NCBI GenBank assembly: GCA_945890485.1
Contig: CAMDCN010000001.1
Span: forward strand, 620,001-684,000
From: Candidatus Sulfopaludibacter sp. SbA3
GTDB taxonomy: Bacteria; Acidobacteriota; Terriglobia; Bryobacterales; Bryobacteraceae
Direction of reading: 5' to 3'
DNA: 64,000 nucleotides
Shown piece after piece: positions 44,356 through 53,815 of this stretch. The position numbers and the translations under genes were made by a program. The notes below the pieces were generated by a model that was not told where the DNA came from, did not search any database, and saw only the letters and a list, made by a program, of their open reading frames with translations. Every line of letters begins with the position of its first letter. Positions within the stretch are counted from its first letter, which is position 1.

Positions 44356-47300
44356 ATGAACTTGTTCGCTCTGTTGCGATGCGGTATTTTTGCCTCGATC
44401 TTCGCTGTGTGTATGTTGGCACAGCGCGATCTGGCCACCCTCGTAGGAACCGTAACCGATCCCACTGGCGCCGGAGTACCCAACGCCAAAGTAGTGATCT
44501 CTGAAGAAGCCACTGGCTTAACTTATGAGCTCGTCTCCGCATCCGGCGGCGAGTTTGCTCGCCCGGCATTGAAGCCGGGCATTTACAGCATCAGCGTGGA
44601 AGCCCCGGGCTTCAAGAAGTCGACGCGGCGGAACATTTCGCTCACCGCGGGTGACCGCACCGGTATTGATTTCCAACTGCAAGTGGGCGAGGTGACGACA
44701 AACATCGAAGTCACCGGAGAAGCCAACGTGCTGCAGACGGAATCGACGATTATCGGCGCAAGCGTGGATGCCAAGCAGGTTTCGGAACTGCCATTGGGCG
44801 GAACGCGGAACTTCGCGTTTCTCGCGCGGCTTTCGCCGGGCGTGGTCCCCAATGAACCTGGCGCGCGAGACGCCACCGGCGGCGGCTTTTCGGCCAACGG
44901 TGTGCGCTCGAACGGCCAGAACAACTTCCTGCTGAATGGCGTCGACAACAACGTGAACGTGATCGACTTCCTGAACCAGACGTCGTTCGTGATTGGCCCG
45001 TCAGTGGAAGCGATCGGCGAAATGCGCGTGATGACCAACGGCTACAACGCCGAGTATGGCCGGGGAGCGGGCGGCGTGGTGAACGTGACGATCAAAAGCG
45101 GCACGAATCAGATTCATGGCGCTTTGTTTGAGTATTTGCAGAACGACAAGACGAACGCCAACCGCTGGGAGAACAACCGCAACAACACCCGTCGCGGCCC
45201 GTTCAAACAGAACCAGTTTGGCGCCGCGGTGGGCGGTCCGGTGATCAAGAACCGGACGTTCTGGTTTGCGGACTATCAGGGTACGGAGATTCGCTCGACG
45301 GGCGGCGCCGTTCCTGGGCTGGGGACCTCAGCATTCTTCAGCATTCCGACGCCGGCGATGCGGGGCGGCGATTTCTCGCACTTGTTGGCGGTGAACCGGT
45401 CGATCCCGAATTCGCTGGGCGTTTCGGCTCGCGAAGGAGCGATCTACGATCCGAACACGCAGGCGATGGGCACTTATCCCAACGGTACGGCGGGCTTGGT
45501 TCGGTTGCCGTTTCCGAACAATATCATCCCAGCCTCACGGCTCGACCCGGCGGCAAAGAAGATTGCGGATCTGTTTCCGAATCCGAACGTAGCAACGGTG
45601 CCTGGGATCGCGTTGAACAACTACTTCACGACGACCTCCGGAACCTCCGGAGTGAAGCAGTTCGATATTCGTCTCGACCATCGGATCTCTGACAAGGACA
45701 ACATCTTTGGCAGCGTGTCGTGGTCGGAGCGGAATCAGGTGAATGGCCAGCCGCTACCTGGCGCGCTGGACGGTACTTACTTCGCTTCGAATATTGAGCA
45801 GACTTTGGCGCGGAACGCGATGTTGAGCTATACGCGGACCTGGTCGCCGACGTTTGTGACCGAGACCCGTGTGGCGTTCTCGCGGCTGGTGACGGCGCGT
45901 ACGCAGGCTAACCCGGAAACGGACCAGTTCAAGGCGTTCGGCATTGGCGGGTACAACCCGACTGGACCACTGAACGGCGGTTTGCCTTCGACCTCGATCG
46001 ATCGCTATTCCGGCTTCGGCGCTTCCGACTGGCTGCCTTCGAAGGAGTACAACAACGTTTGGGACTTTATTCAGAACGTAGCGATTCAGAAGAACACGCA
46101 CTCGATTAAGTTCGGCGGCGAGTTCCGTCCGATCAAATTCCCGTTCTTCCAGTTCCCGAGTCCGCATGGAAACTGGTCGTTCAACCGTACGGAGACTTCG
46201 TTCCCGAACGGCACGGATGCGTTGTCGAACCTGACGGGCGACGGCTATGCGTCGTTCCTGATTGGACGGGTGACGCAAGGCCAGATGTCGACGACCAACT
46301 TCATCTCTTCGCAGAAGGAAGCCTGGGCATTCTACGCGCAGGACGACTGGAAGGTGAACAGCAAGTTGACGATTAACTACGGCGTCCGCTACGAGCTGTT
46401 TTCGCCGATCGGCGAAAAGTTCGGACGGCAGGCCAACTTCGACTTCGACAAGCTGACCCTCTTCATCCCGAAGGGTAAGGACCAGGACGCTCCGCTGCCT
46501 CCGAACTTCACGCGCGACTTTGCGAACGTGAAGGTGTCGCGCGGCGAGGTGGACCAATATCTGATTCCGTGGGACAAAACGAGCGTTGCGCCCCGCATCG
46601 GCTTTGCTTACACGGTGACTCCGAAGACGGTGATTCGCGCCGGCTACGGAATCTTCTACGGCGGCGAAGAAAATCAAGGAGGCAACCCGAACCGTGGCGA
46701 AGGCGTACCGTTCAACCAGACGACCACTCTGGTGCGGCCGGCGAACGTGACGACATTCGAACCGAACCCGTTCTTCAACCAGGGTGCTGGCGTGTCTGGT
46801 GGCTTCCCGATCAACATCTTCTCGCTGAATGCGCCGATTAACTTCCGGAGCGTGGCGCAGAACTTCCGGAATCCGCTGGTCCACAAGTGGAACTTCTCGT
46901 TGCAACGCGAGTTCAAGGGCGGCAACGCGTTTGAATTGGCGTATGTCGGGAACAAGCAGTCGCACCAGTTGCACTTCTCCGATCCGAACGCGTGTTACAA
47001 CGACCCGCGTCCGAACATCGAGTGCAACGCGCGGCGGCCGATTCCGAATTTGGGTGGCATTAACTACACGAGCACGTTCGGGTTCGGGCGGTATGCCGGC
47101 CTGACGGCAAAGTGGGAGAAGCGGTATTCGGCGGGCTTGCAGTACTTGGTCGCCTACACCTGGGGCCATGCTCTGGCAACGTCGGGCACTCCGCTGAGCG
47201 GTTCGGCTGGCTTCGGCCCGAAAGACCCGCGCAACTATTCGGATGCCTACGCGAGCGCGGCGTGGGACATTCGGCACAGCACGACGGGCAGCTTCCTGTA

Positions 47301-47814
47301 CGATCTTCCGATCGGCAAAGGGAAGGCGCTGGACGTGCAGAACAAGTTCGCCAACGGTCTGTTTGGCAACTGGCAGGTGAACGGCATTGTGACGTTCCGG
47401 ACTGGCGCGCCGTATACGATCGGCACCAACCAGTGCGTCGGCAGCTTCGGCAACTGTACGCCGGATCTGGTATCGGGCAAGAATCCGAACAATGCGCCTT
47501 CGGGCGGACGGACGGTTGACCAGTGGTTCGATACCTCGGCGGTCGTGCGTCCAACTCCGGGTACCCCCGGCAACTTGGGCTTGCAGTCGAACAACCTGCC
47601 GGGCCAGGCGAACATGGACCTGTCGCTGTTCAAGGGGATTCGCTTTACCGAGCGGTTCCAGATGCAGTTCCGGGCCGAGGCGTTTAACTTGACGAACACG
47701 CCGCAGTTTGGCGCGCCGAACCGGGTGCAGGGCGACCCGAACTTCGGCCGGATCTTTACGACTCAGGACGGAACGCAGCGGCGGACGCAGTTCGCTCTGC
47801 GGTTCATGTTCTAA
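44356..47814 (+). CDS. TonB-dependent receptor, Oar-like, with carboxypeptidase-regulatory domain
   Basis: 1152 residues. A signal peptide (CGIFASIFAVCMLAQRDLAT) leads to a carboxypeptidase-regulatory-like Ig domain (LVGTVTDPTGAGVPNAKVVI, YSISVEAPGFKKSTRRNISL). Next is a plug domain (SVDAKQVSELPLGGTRNFAF, VEAIGEMRVMTNGYNAEYGR, GGVVNVTIKSGTNQIHGALF) and a 22-strand-type barrel ending in TQFALRFMF with the terminal Phe. This Oar-like class is expanded in Acidobacteria. It probably imports bulky substrates such as polysaccharide fragments using TonB energy; specificity is unknown. A strong intrinsic terminator follows it. Confidence 0.95.
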   Translation: MNLFALLRCGIFASIFAVCMLAQRDLATLVGTVTDPTGAGVPNAKVVISEEATGLTYELVSASGGEFARPALKPGIYSISVEAPGFKKSTRRNISLTAGDRTGIDFQLQVGEVTTNIEVTGEANVLQTESTIIGASVDAKQVSELPLGGTRNFAFLARLSPGVVPNEPGARDATGGGFSANGVRSNGQNNFLLNGVDNNVNVIDFLNQTSFVIGPSVEAIGEMRVMTNGYNAEYGRGAGGVVNVTIKSGTNQIHGALFEYLQNDKTNANRWENNRNNTRRGPFKQNQFGAAVGGPVIKNRTFWFADYQGTEIRSTGGAVPGLGTSAFFSIPTPAMRGGDFSHLLAVNRSIPNSLGVSAREGAIYDPNTQAMGTYPNGTAGLVRLPFPNNIIPASRLDPAAKKIADLFPNPNVATVPGIALNNYFTTTSGTSGVKQFDIRLDHRISDKDNIFGSVSWSERNQVNGQPLPGALDGTYFASNIEQTLARNAMLSYTRTWSPTFVTETRVAFSRLVTARTQANPETDQFKAFGIGGYNPTGPLNGGLPSTSIDRYSGFGASDWLPSKEYNNVWDFIQNVAIQKNTHSIKFGGEFRPIKFPFFQFPSPHGNWSFNRTETSFPNGTDALSNLTGDGYASFLIGRVTQGQMSTTNFISSQKEAWAFYAQDDWKVNSKLTINYGVRYELFSPIGEKFGRQANFDFDKLTLFIPKGKDQDAPLPPNFTRDFANVKVSRGEVDQYLIPWDKTSVAPRIGFAYTVTPKTVIRAGYGIFYGGEENQGGNPNRGEGVPFNQTTTLVRPANVTTFEPNPFFNQGAGVSGGFPINIFSLNAPINFRSVAQNFRNPLVHKWNFSLQREFKGGNAFELAYVGNKQSHQLHFSDPNACYNDPRPNIECNARRPIPNLGGINYTSTFGFGRYAGLTAKWEKRYSAGLQYLVAYTWGHALATSGTPLSGSAGFGPKDPRNYSDAYASAAWDIRHSTTGSFLYDLPIGKGKALDVQNKFANGLFGNWQVNGIVTFRTGAPYTIGTNQCVGSFGNCTPDLVSGKNPNNAPSGGRTVDQWFDTSAVVRPTPGTPGNLGLQSNNLPGQANMDLSLFKGIRFTERFQMQFRAEAFNLTNTPQFGAPNRVQGDPNFGRIFTTQDGTQRRTQFALRFMF

Positions 47815-47837
47815 ATTGTGAATCTGTAATACCCAAC

Positions 47838-47892
47838 AGCGGCCGCTCCGTTCAGCCATGCAGTATGCTGAGCGAAGCGGCCGCTCTTTTTT
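47838..47892 (+). terminator. Intrinsic terminator after the TonB-dependent receptor
   Basis: AGCGGCCGCT at 47838-47847 pairs with AGCGGCCGCT at 47876-47885 (the sequence is its own complement). Inner pairs TCAGC/GCTGA extend the stem. TTTTTT at 47887-47892 completes it. The U-tract ends only 3 nt before the next ATG at 47896. Confidence 0.85.
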
Positions 47893-47895
47893 CTC

Positions 47896-49038
47896 ATGTA
47901 CCTTTTTGCCGTTGATCAACTTGCCCAAGCTCAAGCCGCCGTGGATGCGGGCCGGTGGGCTGAGGCCCGGGTTTTATTGGAGGCGCAGACGGCGTCTGGG
48001 GCGGCCGCGGCGCTGCTGGCGCGGGTGTATCTACAGATGAAGATGCCGGACCGGGCGGCCGGGGCGGCACGGCGGGCGGAACAGTTGGAGGCGGGGAGCC
48101 CGGCGGTGCAACACACGCTCGCTCTCTATTTTGCAGCGGCGGGAAAGCGGGCGTTGGCGGCGGAGTGGGAGGGGCGATATGCCAGGTCGCCGCAGGCCGA
48201 TGGGGCAGCGGCGCTGCGGGCGGCAATGTTGTTTGGAGAGGTAGGGGAGCATCAGAAGGCGATCACGTTTGGGATGGAGGCGTTGCAGCGGGGAGATCGT
48301 CCGGAACTGCGCTTGTTGATGGCGCGCGCCTATGAGGCGACGGGAAAGCCGGAGGAGGCCGTGACGCAGTTTCAGGCGTTGATAGGACTGTTGCCTTATG
48401 ACGAGCCGACTCACGCGGCCTACGGCCAGGCGTTGCTGCGGATGGCACGGTTCAACGAGGCGGCGACGTTCTTATCGGAGGCGCGGGGGAAGTTCGACAA
48501 GAGTCCGCAGATTGAGCTGGCATATGGCGTAGCGCTGTATACCCAGCGGCGGTTTCCGGAGGCAGGGACGGCGTTCTTCCGGGTGATCGCGTTGGAACCT
48601 ACAGTGCCGCAGCCCTATATCTTCCTGAGCCGGATGATTGATCAGTTGCCGGAGCAGGTGCCGGCATTGCGCGAGGCGGCGGCGGCGTGGCTGAAGAAGG
48701 AGCCCACGAACGGATTCGCTCCGTTTGTTTATGCCAGGGCGCTACTGGCGGGCGGAGCACCAGATGACGAAACGAAGCCATTGCTGCTGGAGGCGATCCG
48801 GCGGGACGGCAAGGTTTGGGAGTTTCCTTTTGAACTGGCACAGATGCTGGAACGGCAGCGGGACTGGGCTGGCGCGGCGCGGGCCTATGAGAAGGCCATT
48901 GCGCTGAACGGGAAGGTTCCGGAGCCGCACTACCGGCTGGCCCGCGTGTATGACCGGCTGCAGAAGCCGGCGTTGGCGGCGAAGGAGCGGCAGATCCATC
49001 AGCGGTTGCAGGCCGCACCGAAAGGGGGGATGCAGTGA
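47896..49038 (+). CDS. TPR-repeat protein
   Basis: 380 residues of tandem TPR-like helices from near the N-terminus (QAAVDAGRWAEARVLLEAQT, EAVTQFQALIGLLPYDEPTH, LLRMARFNEAATFLSEARGK, DWAGAARAYEKAIALNGKVP). There is no signal peptide at this start and no Shine-Dalgarno; a terminator U-tract directly precedes the ATG, so the start is not certain. It opens a probable operon: its stop overlaps the next GTG by 4 nt. Confidence 0.75.
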   Translation: MYLFAVDQLAQAQAAVDAGRWAEARVLLEAQTASGAAAALLARVYLQMKMPDRAAGAARRAEQLEAGSPAVQHTLALYFAAAGKRALAAEWEGRYARSPQADGAAALRAAMLFGEVGEHQKAITFGMEALQRGDRPELRLLMARAYEATGKPEEAVTQFQALIGLLPYDEPTHAAYGQALLRMARFNEAATFLSEARGKFDKSPQIELAYGVALYTQRRFPEAGTAFFRVIALEPTVPQPYIFLSRMIDQLPEQVPALREAAAAWLKKEPTNGFAPFVYARALLAGGAPDDETKPLLLEAIRRDGKVWEFPFELAQMLERQRDWAGAARAYEKAIALNGKVPEPHYRLARVYDRLQKPALAAKERQIHQRLQAAPKGGMQ

Positions 49039-51992
49039 CGCGGCGGGAGTGGCTGGCGCTGTCGGTGCTGGCTCCGCTGGCGCGGGCCGAAGAGGCGGTC
49101 TACAAGAACAACCCGCCGTACTTTGCCTATACCGAGTTGATTGCGGGAGGGCACGACGAGTTTGGAGATGACCCCGTGATGCCGATGCCGGCGGCGCGGC
49201 GGGACGGGCGGTTCGCTGATGTGACCGGGACCGTGCTGCGGGATGAGCAGTTGGAGCGCGGCATTCCGTACTGGATTGCGCGGATGGACGCGGCGAGCGG
49301 CATCGACATTTATGGGAACAACGGGATAGCCGTGGGGGACATAGACGGGGACGGGCGAGACGAGATCTATGTCTGTCAGTCGGCAGGTCTGCCGAACCGT
49401 TTGCTGGGGTGGAAAGAGGGCCGGCTGGAAGCGCGGACTGCGGGCGTGGAGCTGCTGGACGATACTTCGTCGGCCTTGTTTCTGGATGTGCGGAATGTGG
49501 GGCGGCAGGACCTGATCGTGCTGCGGGGGGCGGGGCCGTTGCTGTACTTGAACGATGGGGCGGGGCGGTTTACGCTGGCCCCGGACGCGTTCCGGTTTGC
49601 AAAGCCGCCGCAAGGCGGATTTACGGGGATGGCGGCGGCAGACTATGACCGCGACGGGAAATTGGACCTGTATCTTTGCACGTACAGCTTCTTTCAGAGC
49701 GAGGCGCAATTCCGGTACCCAGTGCCCTACTTCGATGCACAGAACGGTCCGGCGAACTTTCTATTCCGGAACCGGCTGAACACGGACGGTTCGGGGCACT
49801 TCGAGGATGTGACGCAGGCGAGCGGCATCGACGAGAACAACAACCGCTACAGCTTTGCACCAGCTTGGGCGGACGTGGACGGGTCGGGTTGGCCGAGCTT
49901 GTACGTCGCCAATGACTTTGGGCGGAACAACTTCTACCGGAACGAGGGCGGTAAGTTCCGGGACGTGGCGGCAGCGGCTGGCATTGAGGATATCGGGCCG
50001 GGGATGAGCGCTTGCTGGTTTGACGAGAGCGGGACGGGGCGGCCGGACTTGTACGTGGCGAATATGTGGACGGCGGCGGGGCAGAAGGTGGTGCGCCATC
50101 CGAAGTTTCCATATCCGTTTGACGGCAAGTGGGATGGGCATACGCGGGGGAATAGCTTCTATCGGAATCGGGGCGGGGGACAGTTTGGGGCGGAGGAGTT
50201 GGGGATTGCGATGGGTCGTTGGGGTTGGTCGGCGGATGCGGCGGACTTCGACAACGATGGGCAGGCGGAGTTGTTCCTGACTTGCGGGATGATGACGGGG
50301 CCGAAGCAGCCGGATTTAATGGGTTTCTTTTGGCGGCAGGTGGTGGCGAAGACTCCGGCGACGGCCGTGGCGTCGGGGCCGTATGAGAACGGGTGGAACG
50401 CGATCAACCAGTTCATCCGCGAAGGGTATAGCTGGAACGGGAACGAGCCCAATGTGTTCTATGTTAAAGACGGGGCGAAGTACCGGGATGCTTCGGCGGA
50501 GTCGGGGTTGGCGTATGCAGGGGATGCACGCGCTTTTGCGGTTACGGATATTGACGGCGATGGGTGTTTGGATCTGGTGGTGAAGAACCGGCTGGCGCCA
50601 CAGGTGCGGGTGTTTCAAAACCGGGTGGGACAGGGGCGGCGGCGCATGGCATTCCGGTTGACGGGAACGCGGTCGAATCGGGATGCGATTGGGGCGCGGG
50701 TAACGGTGGCGGGGCGGGCGAAATGGGTGACGGCGGGTTCAGGGTATTTGTCGCAGCATACGAAGACGGTGTACTTCGGGTTGGGGGAAAACAAGGCGGC
50801 GACGGCGACGATTGTGTGGCCGAGCGGAGTGGAGCAGAAGTTAGGGGAATTGGCTGCGGGCGCGTTGTACGAGGTGACGGAGGGGGCGGCGCCGGTAGGG
50901 AAGCCGTTCCGGGCGGTGACGCCGATGGAGGCTCGGGAGGCGCCGGGGGACAATACGCCGCGGCTGCAGGACACGTGGCTGTTGGACCCGGTACCGTTGC
51001 CGGAACCGCAGAAGGGTCCGGGGTTGTTCACGTTGACGGAGGCGACGGGGGACCGGTTGGCTACGTTTACGTTGTTCCGGCGATATCTTTTCGAGTACCG
51101 GGCCCCGTTGGAGTTGCCACTGTCGCTGCTGCTGAACGAGGACGGGCACGCGGTGAAGATCTACGCGAAGCCTCCGGGAAAGGCGCAGGTGGCCGCTGAT
51201 TTGGCGGCGGCGCGGCCGAGCGGCCGGGGGCGGCGGGACTATTTTAAGTTGGGCGCTTCCCTGCTCTGGTGCGGGTATCCGGAACAGGCGTTGCCGTACC
51301 TGGAGGCCGTATTGCGCCAGCAGCCGGGGAACGTGCGGACGTTGACGCTGGTGGCGCAGGTCCACCGGGAGGCGGGACGGTTGGAGAAGGCGGCGGGGTT
51401 CTTGGACGAGGCGTTGCGGGTGGACCCAGGTTCGGCGGAGGCGTGGAATGAGATGGGCGGGGTGGCGATGGCGCGGAACGACCATGCCGCAGCGCTGCAA
51501 CACTTCGAGCAGGCGCTGGCGGCGAAGAGCGGCTTGCCGTATGTCTTGCTGAACGCGGGGCAGGCTTGTGACAAGTTGGGGAGATTGGCCGAGGCGGCGC
51601 AGTATTTTCAAAAGGCGTTGGCGCTTGAGCCGGGGAACGCCGATGCCCATCAGGGCCTGGGACTCACTTTTGCGAAACGAAGCCAAGCTGCGGAGGCGGA
51701 GAGGCATTTGCGGGAGGCGGTGCGGCTGCGGCCGTCGCTTTCGACGGCTTGGAACAATTTAGGGGTGCTTCACTTGCAGCAAGGCGAGGCGGCGAAGGCG
51801 ATTCAGGCTTTTGAACAGGGGATCGTGCAGGCCCCGGGAGATGAGATGCTTTATTTGAATCTTGGCAGGGTGTATGTACAGATGAAGCGCGTGGCCGAGG
51901 CGCGTACGACGATGGAACGGCTGTTGCGGGCCAAACCGGATAGCCGGGTGGCGCGGAAGGCCTTGGAGGATCTTGCGAATGCTCAACCGTAG
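49035..51992 (+). CDS. FG-GAP/ASPIC-UnbV protein fused to C-terminal TPR array
   Basis: 985 residues from a GTG in a GTGA overlap. The N-terminus (TRREWLALSVLAPLARAEEA) is a Tat/Sec-like signal. FG-GAP/VCBS blades follow (IAVGDIDGDGRDEIYVCQSA, MAAADYDRDGKLDLYLCTYS, AADFDNDGQAELFLTCGM), then ASPIC/UnbV near 535-630 (GTRSNRDAIGARVTVAGRA, ATIVWPSGVEQKLGELAAGA). Residues about 725-985 are TPRs (ALQHFEQALAAKSGLPYVLL, EAAQYFQKALALEPGNADAH, KAIQAFEQGIVQAPGDEMLY). The fusion suggests an extracellular ligand-binding scaffold; no enzymatic function is evident. Confidence 0.85.
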   Translation: MTRREWLALSVLAPLARAEEAVYKNNPPYFAYTELIAGGHDEFGDDPVMPMPAARRDGRFADVTGTVLRDEQLERGIPYWIARMDAASGIDIYGNNGIAVGDIDGDGRDEIYVCQSAGLPNRLLGWKEGRLEARTAGVELLDDTSSALFLDVRNVGRQDLIVLRGAGPLLYLNDGAGRFTLAPDAFRFAKPPQGGFTGMAAADYDRDGKLDLYLCTYSFFQSEAQFRYPVPYFDAQNGPANFLFRNRLNTDGSGHFEDVTQASGIDENNNRYSFAPAWADVDGSGWPSLYVANDFGRNNFYRNEGGKFRDVAAAAGIEDIGPGMSACWFDESGTGRPDLYVANMWTAAGQKVVRHPKFPYPFDGKWDGHTRGNSFYRNRGGGQFGAEELGIAMGRWGWSADAADFDNDGQAELFLTCGMMTGPKQPDLMGFFWRQVVAKTPATAVASGPYENGWNAINQFIREGYSWNGNEPNVFYVKDGAKYRDASAESGLAYAGDARAFAVTDIDGDGCLDLVVKNRLAPQVRVFQNRVGQGRRRMAFRLTGTRSNRDAIGARVTVAGRAKWVTAGSGYLSQHTKTVYFGLGENKAATATIVWPSGVEQKLGELAAGALYEVTEGAAPVGKPFRAVTPMEAREAPGDNTPRLQDTWLLDPVPLPEPQKGPGLFTLTEATGDRLATFTLFRRYLFEYRAPLELPLSLLLNEDGHAVKIYAKPPGKAQVAADLAAARPSGRGRRDYFKLGASLLWCGYPEQALPYLEAVLRQQPGNVRTLTLVAQVHREAGRLEKAAGFLDEALRVDPGSAEAWNEMGGVAMARNDHAAALQHFEQALAAKSGLPYVLLNAGQACDKLGRLAEAAQYFQKALALEPGNADAHQGLGLTFAKRSQAAEAERHLREAVRLRPSLSTAWNNLGVLHLQQGEAAKAIQAFEQGIVQAPGDEMLYLNLGRVYVQMKRVAEARTTMERLLRAKPDSRVARKALEDLANAQP

Positions 51993-52653
51993 AAGTTTGT
52001 TGGCGCTGGGAGCGGCGTCGGCCTCGGCGCAGAAACCGAAGCTGCTTCTGCCTTCGGATGTGCCGGATGAGCATCACCTTAAATTGATGTGGTATAGCCC
52101 GGTGGCTCCGATCAATCAGCAGACTTGGCGCTTACAGATGAAGGGCCTGGTCGAGAAGCCGCTGGCGTTGCCGCTCGCGCAACTGCGGGCGTTGCCGCAG
52201 CAGACACAATCGACGCGGATGAAGTGCGTGCAGTGCTGGTCGGCGCGGGCAAGTTGGTCGGGGTTCCGGTTTCAACAACTGTTGGATTTAGCGAAGCCGA
52301 CGAAGAGGGCAAAGGCGGTGCGGGTGGATTGCGCGGATAAGTGGTATGAGTATTTCACCTTGGCCGACTTGCTGCAGCCGAATGTGATGTTTGTGTTGGA
52401 CCTGGCGGGGAAGCCGCTGCCGGACAAGCACGGGGCGCCGGTACGGCTGCTGGATCCGTCGCGGTATGGATATAAGTCGGCGAAGCTGATTACTTCGATT
52501 ACTTTCGTGGAGGAGGGCAAGGGGAGCATGGCTTGCGATATTGGACCGTATTACTCGCCGGATGGGCGCATTCTGGCGGGATACGATACACCGTTGGACT
52601 TAGGCGGGAAGACCAAGCGGAAGATTGCGGGCGGCGAGATTACCGATTACTAA
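51979..52653 (+). CDS. Molybdopterin-dependent oxidoreductase (sulfite-oxidase family), small form
   Basis: 224 residues from the ATG at 51979, with GGAGGA seven bases upstream. It overlaps the previous gene by 14 nt. The N-terminus (MLNRRSLLALGAASASA) is a Tat-type signal with RR. The oxidoreductase molybdopterin-binding domain shows WRLQMKGLVEKPLALPLAQL, STRMKCVQCWSARASWSGFR with the Mo-ligating Cys, and DCADKWYEYFTLADLLQPNV. Related proteins include MsrP and nitrate/sulfite oxidoreductases; the natural substrate is unknown. A Tat signal fits periplasmic export of a cofactor-loaded protein. Confidence 0.85.
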   Translation: MLNRRSLLALGAASASAQKPKLLLPSDVPDEHHLKLMWYSPVAPINQQTWRLQMKGLVEKPLALPLAQLRALPQQTQSTRMKCVQCWSARASWSGFRFQQLLDLAKPTKRAKAVRVDCADKWYEYFTLADLLQPNVMFVLDLAGKPLPDKHGAPVRLLDPSRYGYKSAKLITSITFVEEGKGSMACDIGPYYSPDGRILAGYDTPLDLGGKTKRKIAGGEITDY

Positions 52654-52657
52654 CCCA

Positions 52658-53815
52658 ATGATTACTAGAGACTTTCTGAAGCTGGCCGGACTGTCAATTG
52701 CGCAGAGGATTCTGCCGCCGGGATTGCTGCATCTGTGGTCGCAAGCGGCGGAGGCGCAGGCCAAGGGGCGGAAGGTGATTCTGGTTACCTTCGGGGGCGG
52801 CGTACGGACAGCGGAGACGTTTTCGCCGGCGGGCCTGCGGAACATTCCACGGCTGGCGCGGTTGCAGGGAGAGGGCTATTTCTTTCAGGATTGCGTGAAC
52901 CAGGGGGTGCTTTCGCACTTCAACTCAACGGCGAGCATTGTGACGGGGAACTGGCAGCGGGTGGACGATTTTGGGTTTGAGGCGCCGGCGTCGGCGACGC
53001 TGTTTGAGCAATATCGGAAGGCGAGCAAGGCGGGGCCGTTGGATGCCTGGGTGATTGCGACGAATAAGAGTTTTGCCTCCATGGGGGCGAGTTCGCAGCG
53101 GGAGTTCGGGCTGCCGCACGGGGCAAACGTGGTGCTGCCGAAGCAGTTGCTGCTGGACGCGGTGAACGACATTGTGAAGAGGCCGCGCGGGGGCGACGTG
53201 GCGGATCGGGACGCGGTACACCGGCGGCTGGAGACGATACTGCAGGAAGGGTACGAAGGGGTGGGGTGGACGATTTTCAAGGGCGGCCGGCAGATGGATC
53301 AGCATGTGCGGACGACTTTGACGCGGGCGCTGGGGGAGTTCATCAATGGGCCGGAGGCGCCGACTTCGGGCGATGAGCTGACTTTCTTTATCACACGTGA
53401 GGTGATGCGGGAGTTTGCTCCGCGGTTGTTACTCGTGAATTTTTGGGATATGGACGTGGCGCATTGGGGGAGTTACTCGCTGTATTTACAGGCGATTACA
53501 AAGACGGACCGGCTGACGGGGATGCTGTGGGACGAGGTGCAGGCGAACCCGAAGTACAAAGACCAGACGACGGTTTTGATATTACCGGAACTGGGTCGGG
53601 ACGGCGATGTGAACACGGCGAATGGCTTCTTGAACCACCGGTCCGGTGACCCGAGCTGCCGGAATACGTGGCTGCTGGCGTTGGGCGCGGGGGTGAAGAA
53701 GGGGGCGACGGATAAGCCGATCCGGCATATCGATGTGGCCGCGACGGCGGCGGCGCTGCTGGGCGTAAAGGCGGAGGGGATGACGGGCGTGGCGGCACCC
53801 GAGATCCTAGTCTGA
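52658..53815 (+). CDS. Exported alkaline-phosphatase/sulfatase-fold protein (DUF1501-like)
   Basis: 385 residues from the ATG at 52658, 4 nt after the molybdopterin gene. The N-terminus ITRDFLKLAGLSIAQRILPP resembles an export signal. Then GRKVILVTFGGGVRTAETFS, where catalytic members have a metal-binding Asp but this protein has Gly. Further metal-site-like segments are LLVNFWDMDVAHWGSYSLYL, TVLILPELGRDGDVNTANGF and FLNHRSGDPSCRNTWLLALG, and the end DVAATAAALLGVKAEGMTG is sulfatase-like. A changed first ligand makes activity uncertain. Its stop overlaps the next start (TGATG). Confidence 0.65.
   Translation: MITRDFLKLAGLSIAQRILPPGLLHLWSQAAEAQAKGRKVILVTFGGGVRTAETFSPAGLRNIPRLARLQGEGYFFQDCVNQGVLSHFNSTASIVTGNWQRVDDFGFEAPASATLFEQYRKASKAGPLDAWVIATNKSFASMGASSQREFGLPHGANVVLPKQLLLDAVNDIVKRPRGGDVADRDAVHRRLETILQEGYEGVGWTIFKGGRQMDQHVRTTLTRALGEFINGPEAPTSGDELTFFITREVMREFAPRLLLVNFWDMDVAHWGSYSLYLQAITKTDRLTGMLWDEVQANPKYKDQTTVLILPELGRDGDVNTANGFLNHRSGDPSCRNTWLLALGAGVKKGATDKPIRHIDVAATAAALLGVKAEGMTGVAAPEILV

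Noticed and set aside
45754..47934. 726-residue open frame antisense to the TonB-dependent receptor
   Set aside because: It is Arg/Val/Leu-rich with no domain, and lies exactly opposite a well-supported gene; typical of GC-rich antisense frames.
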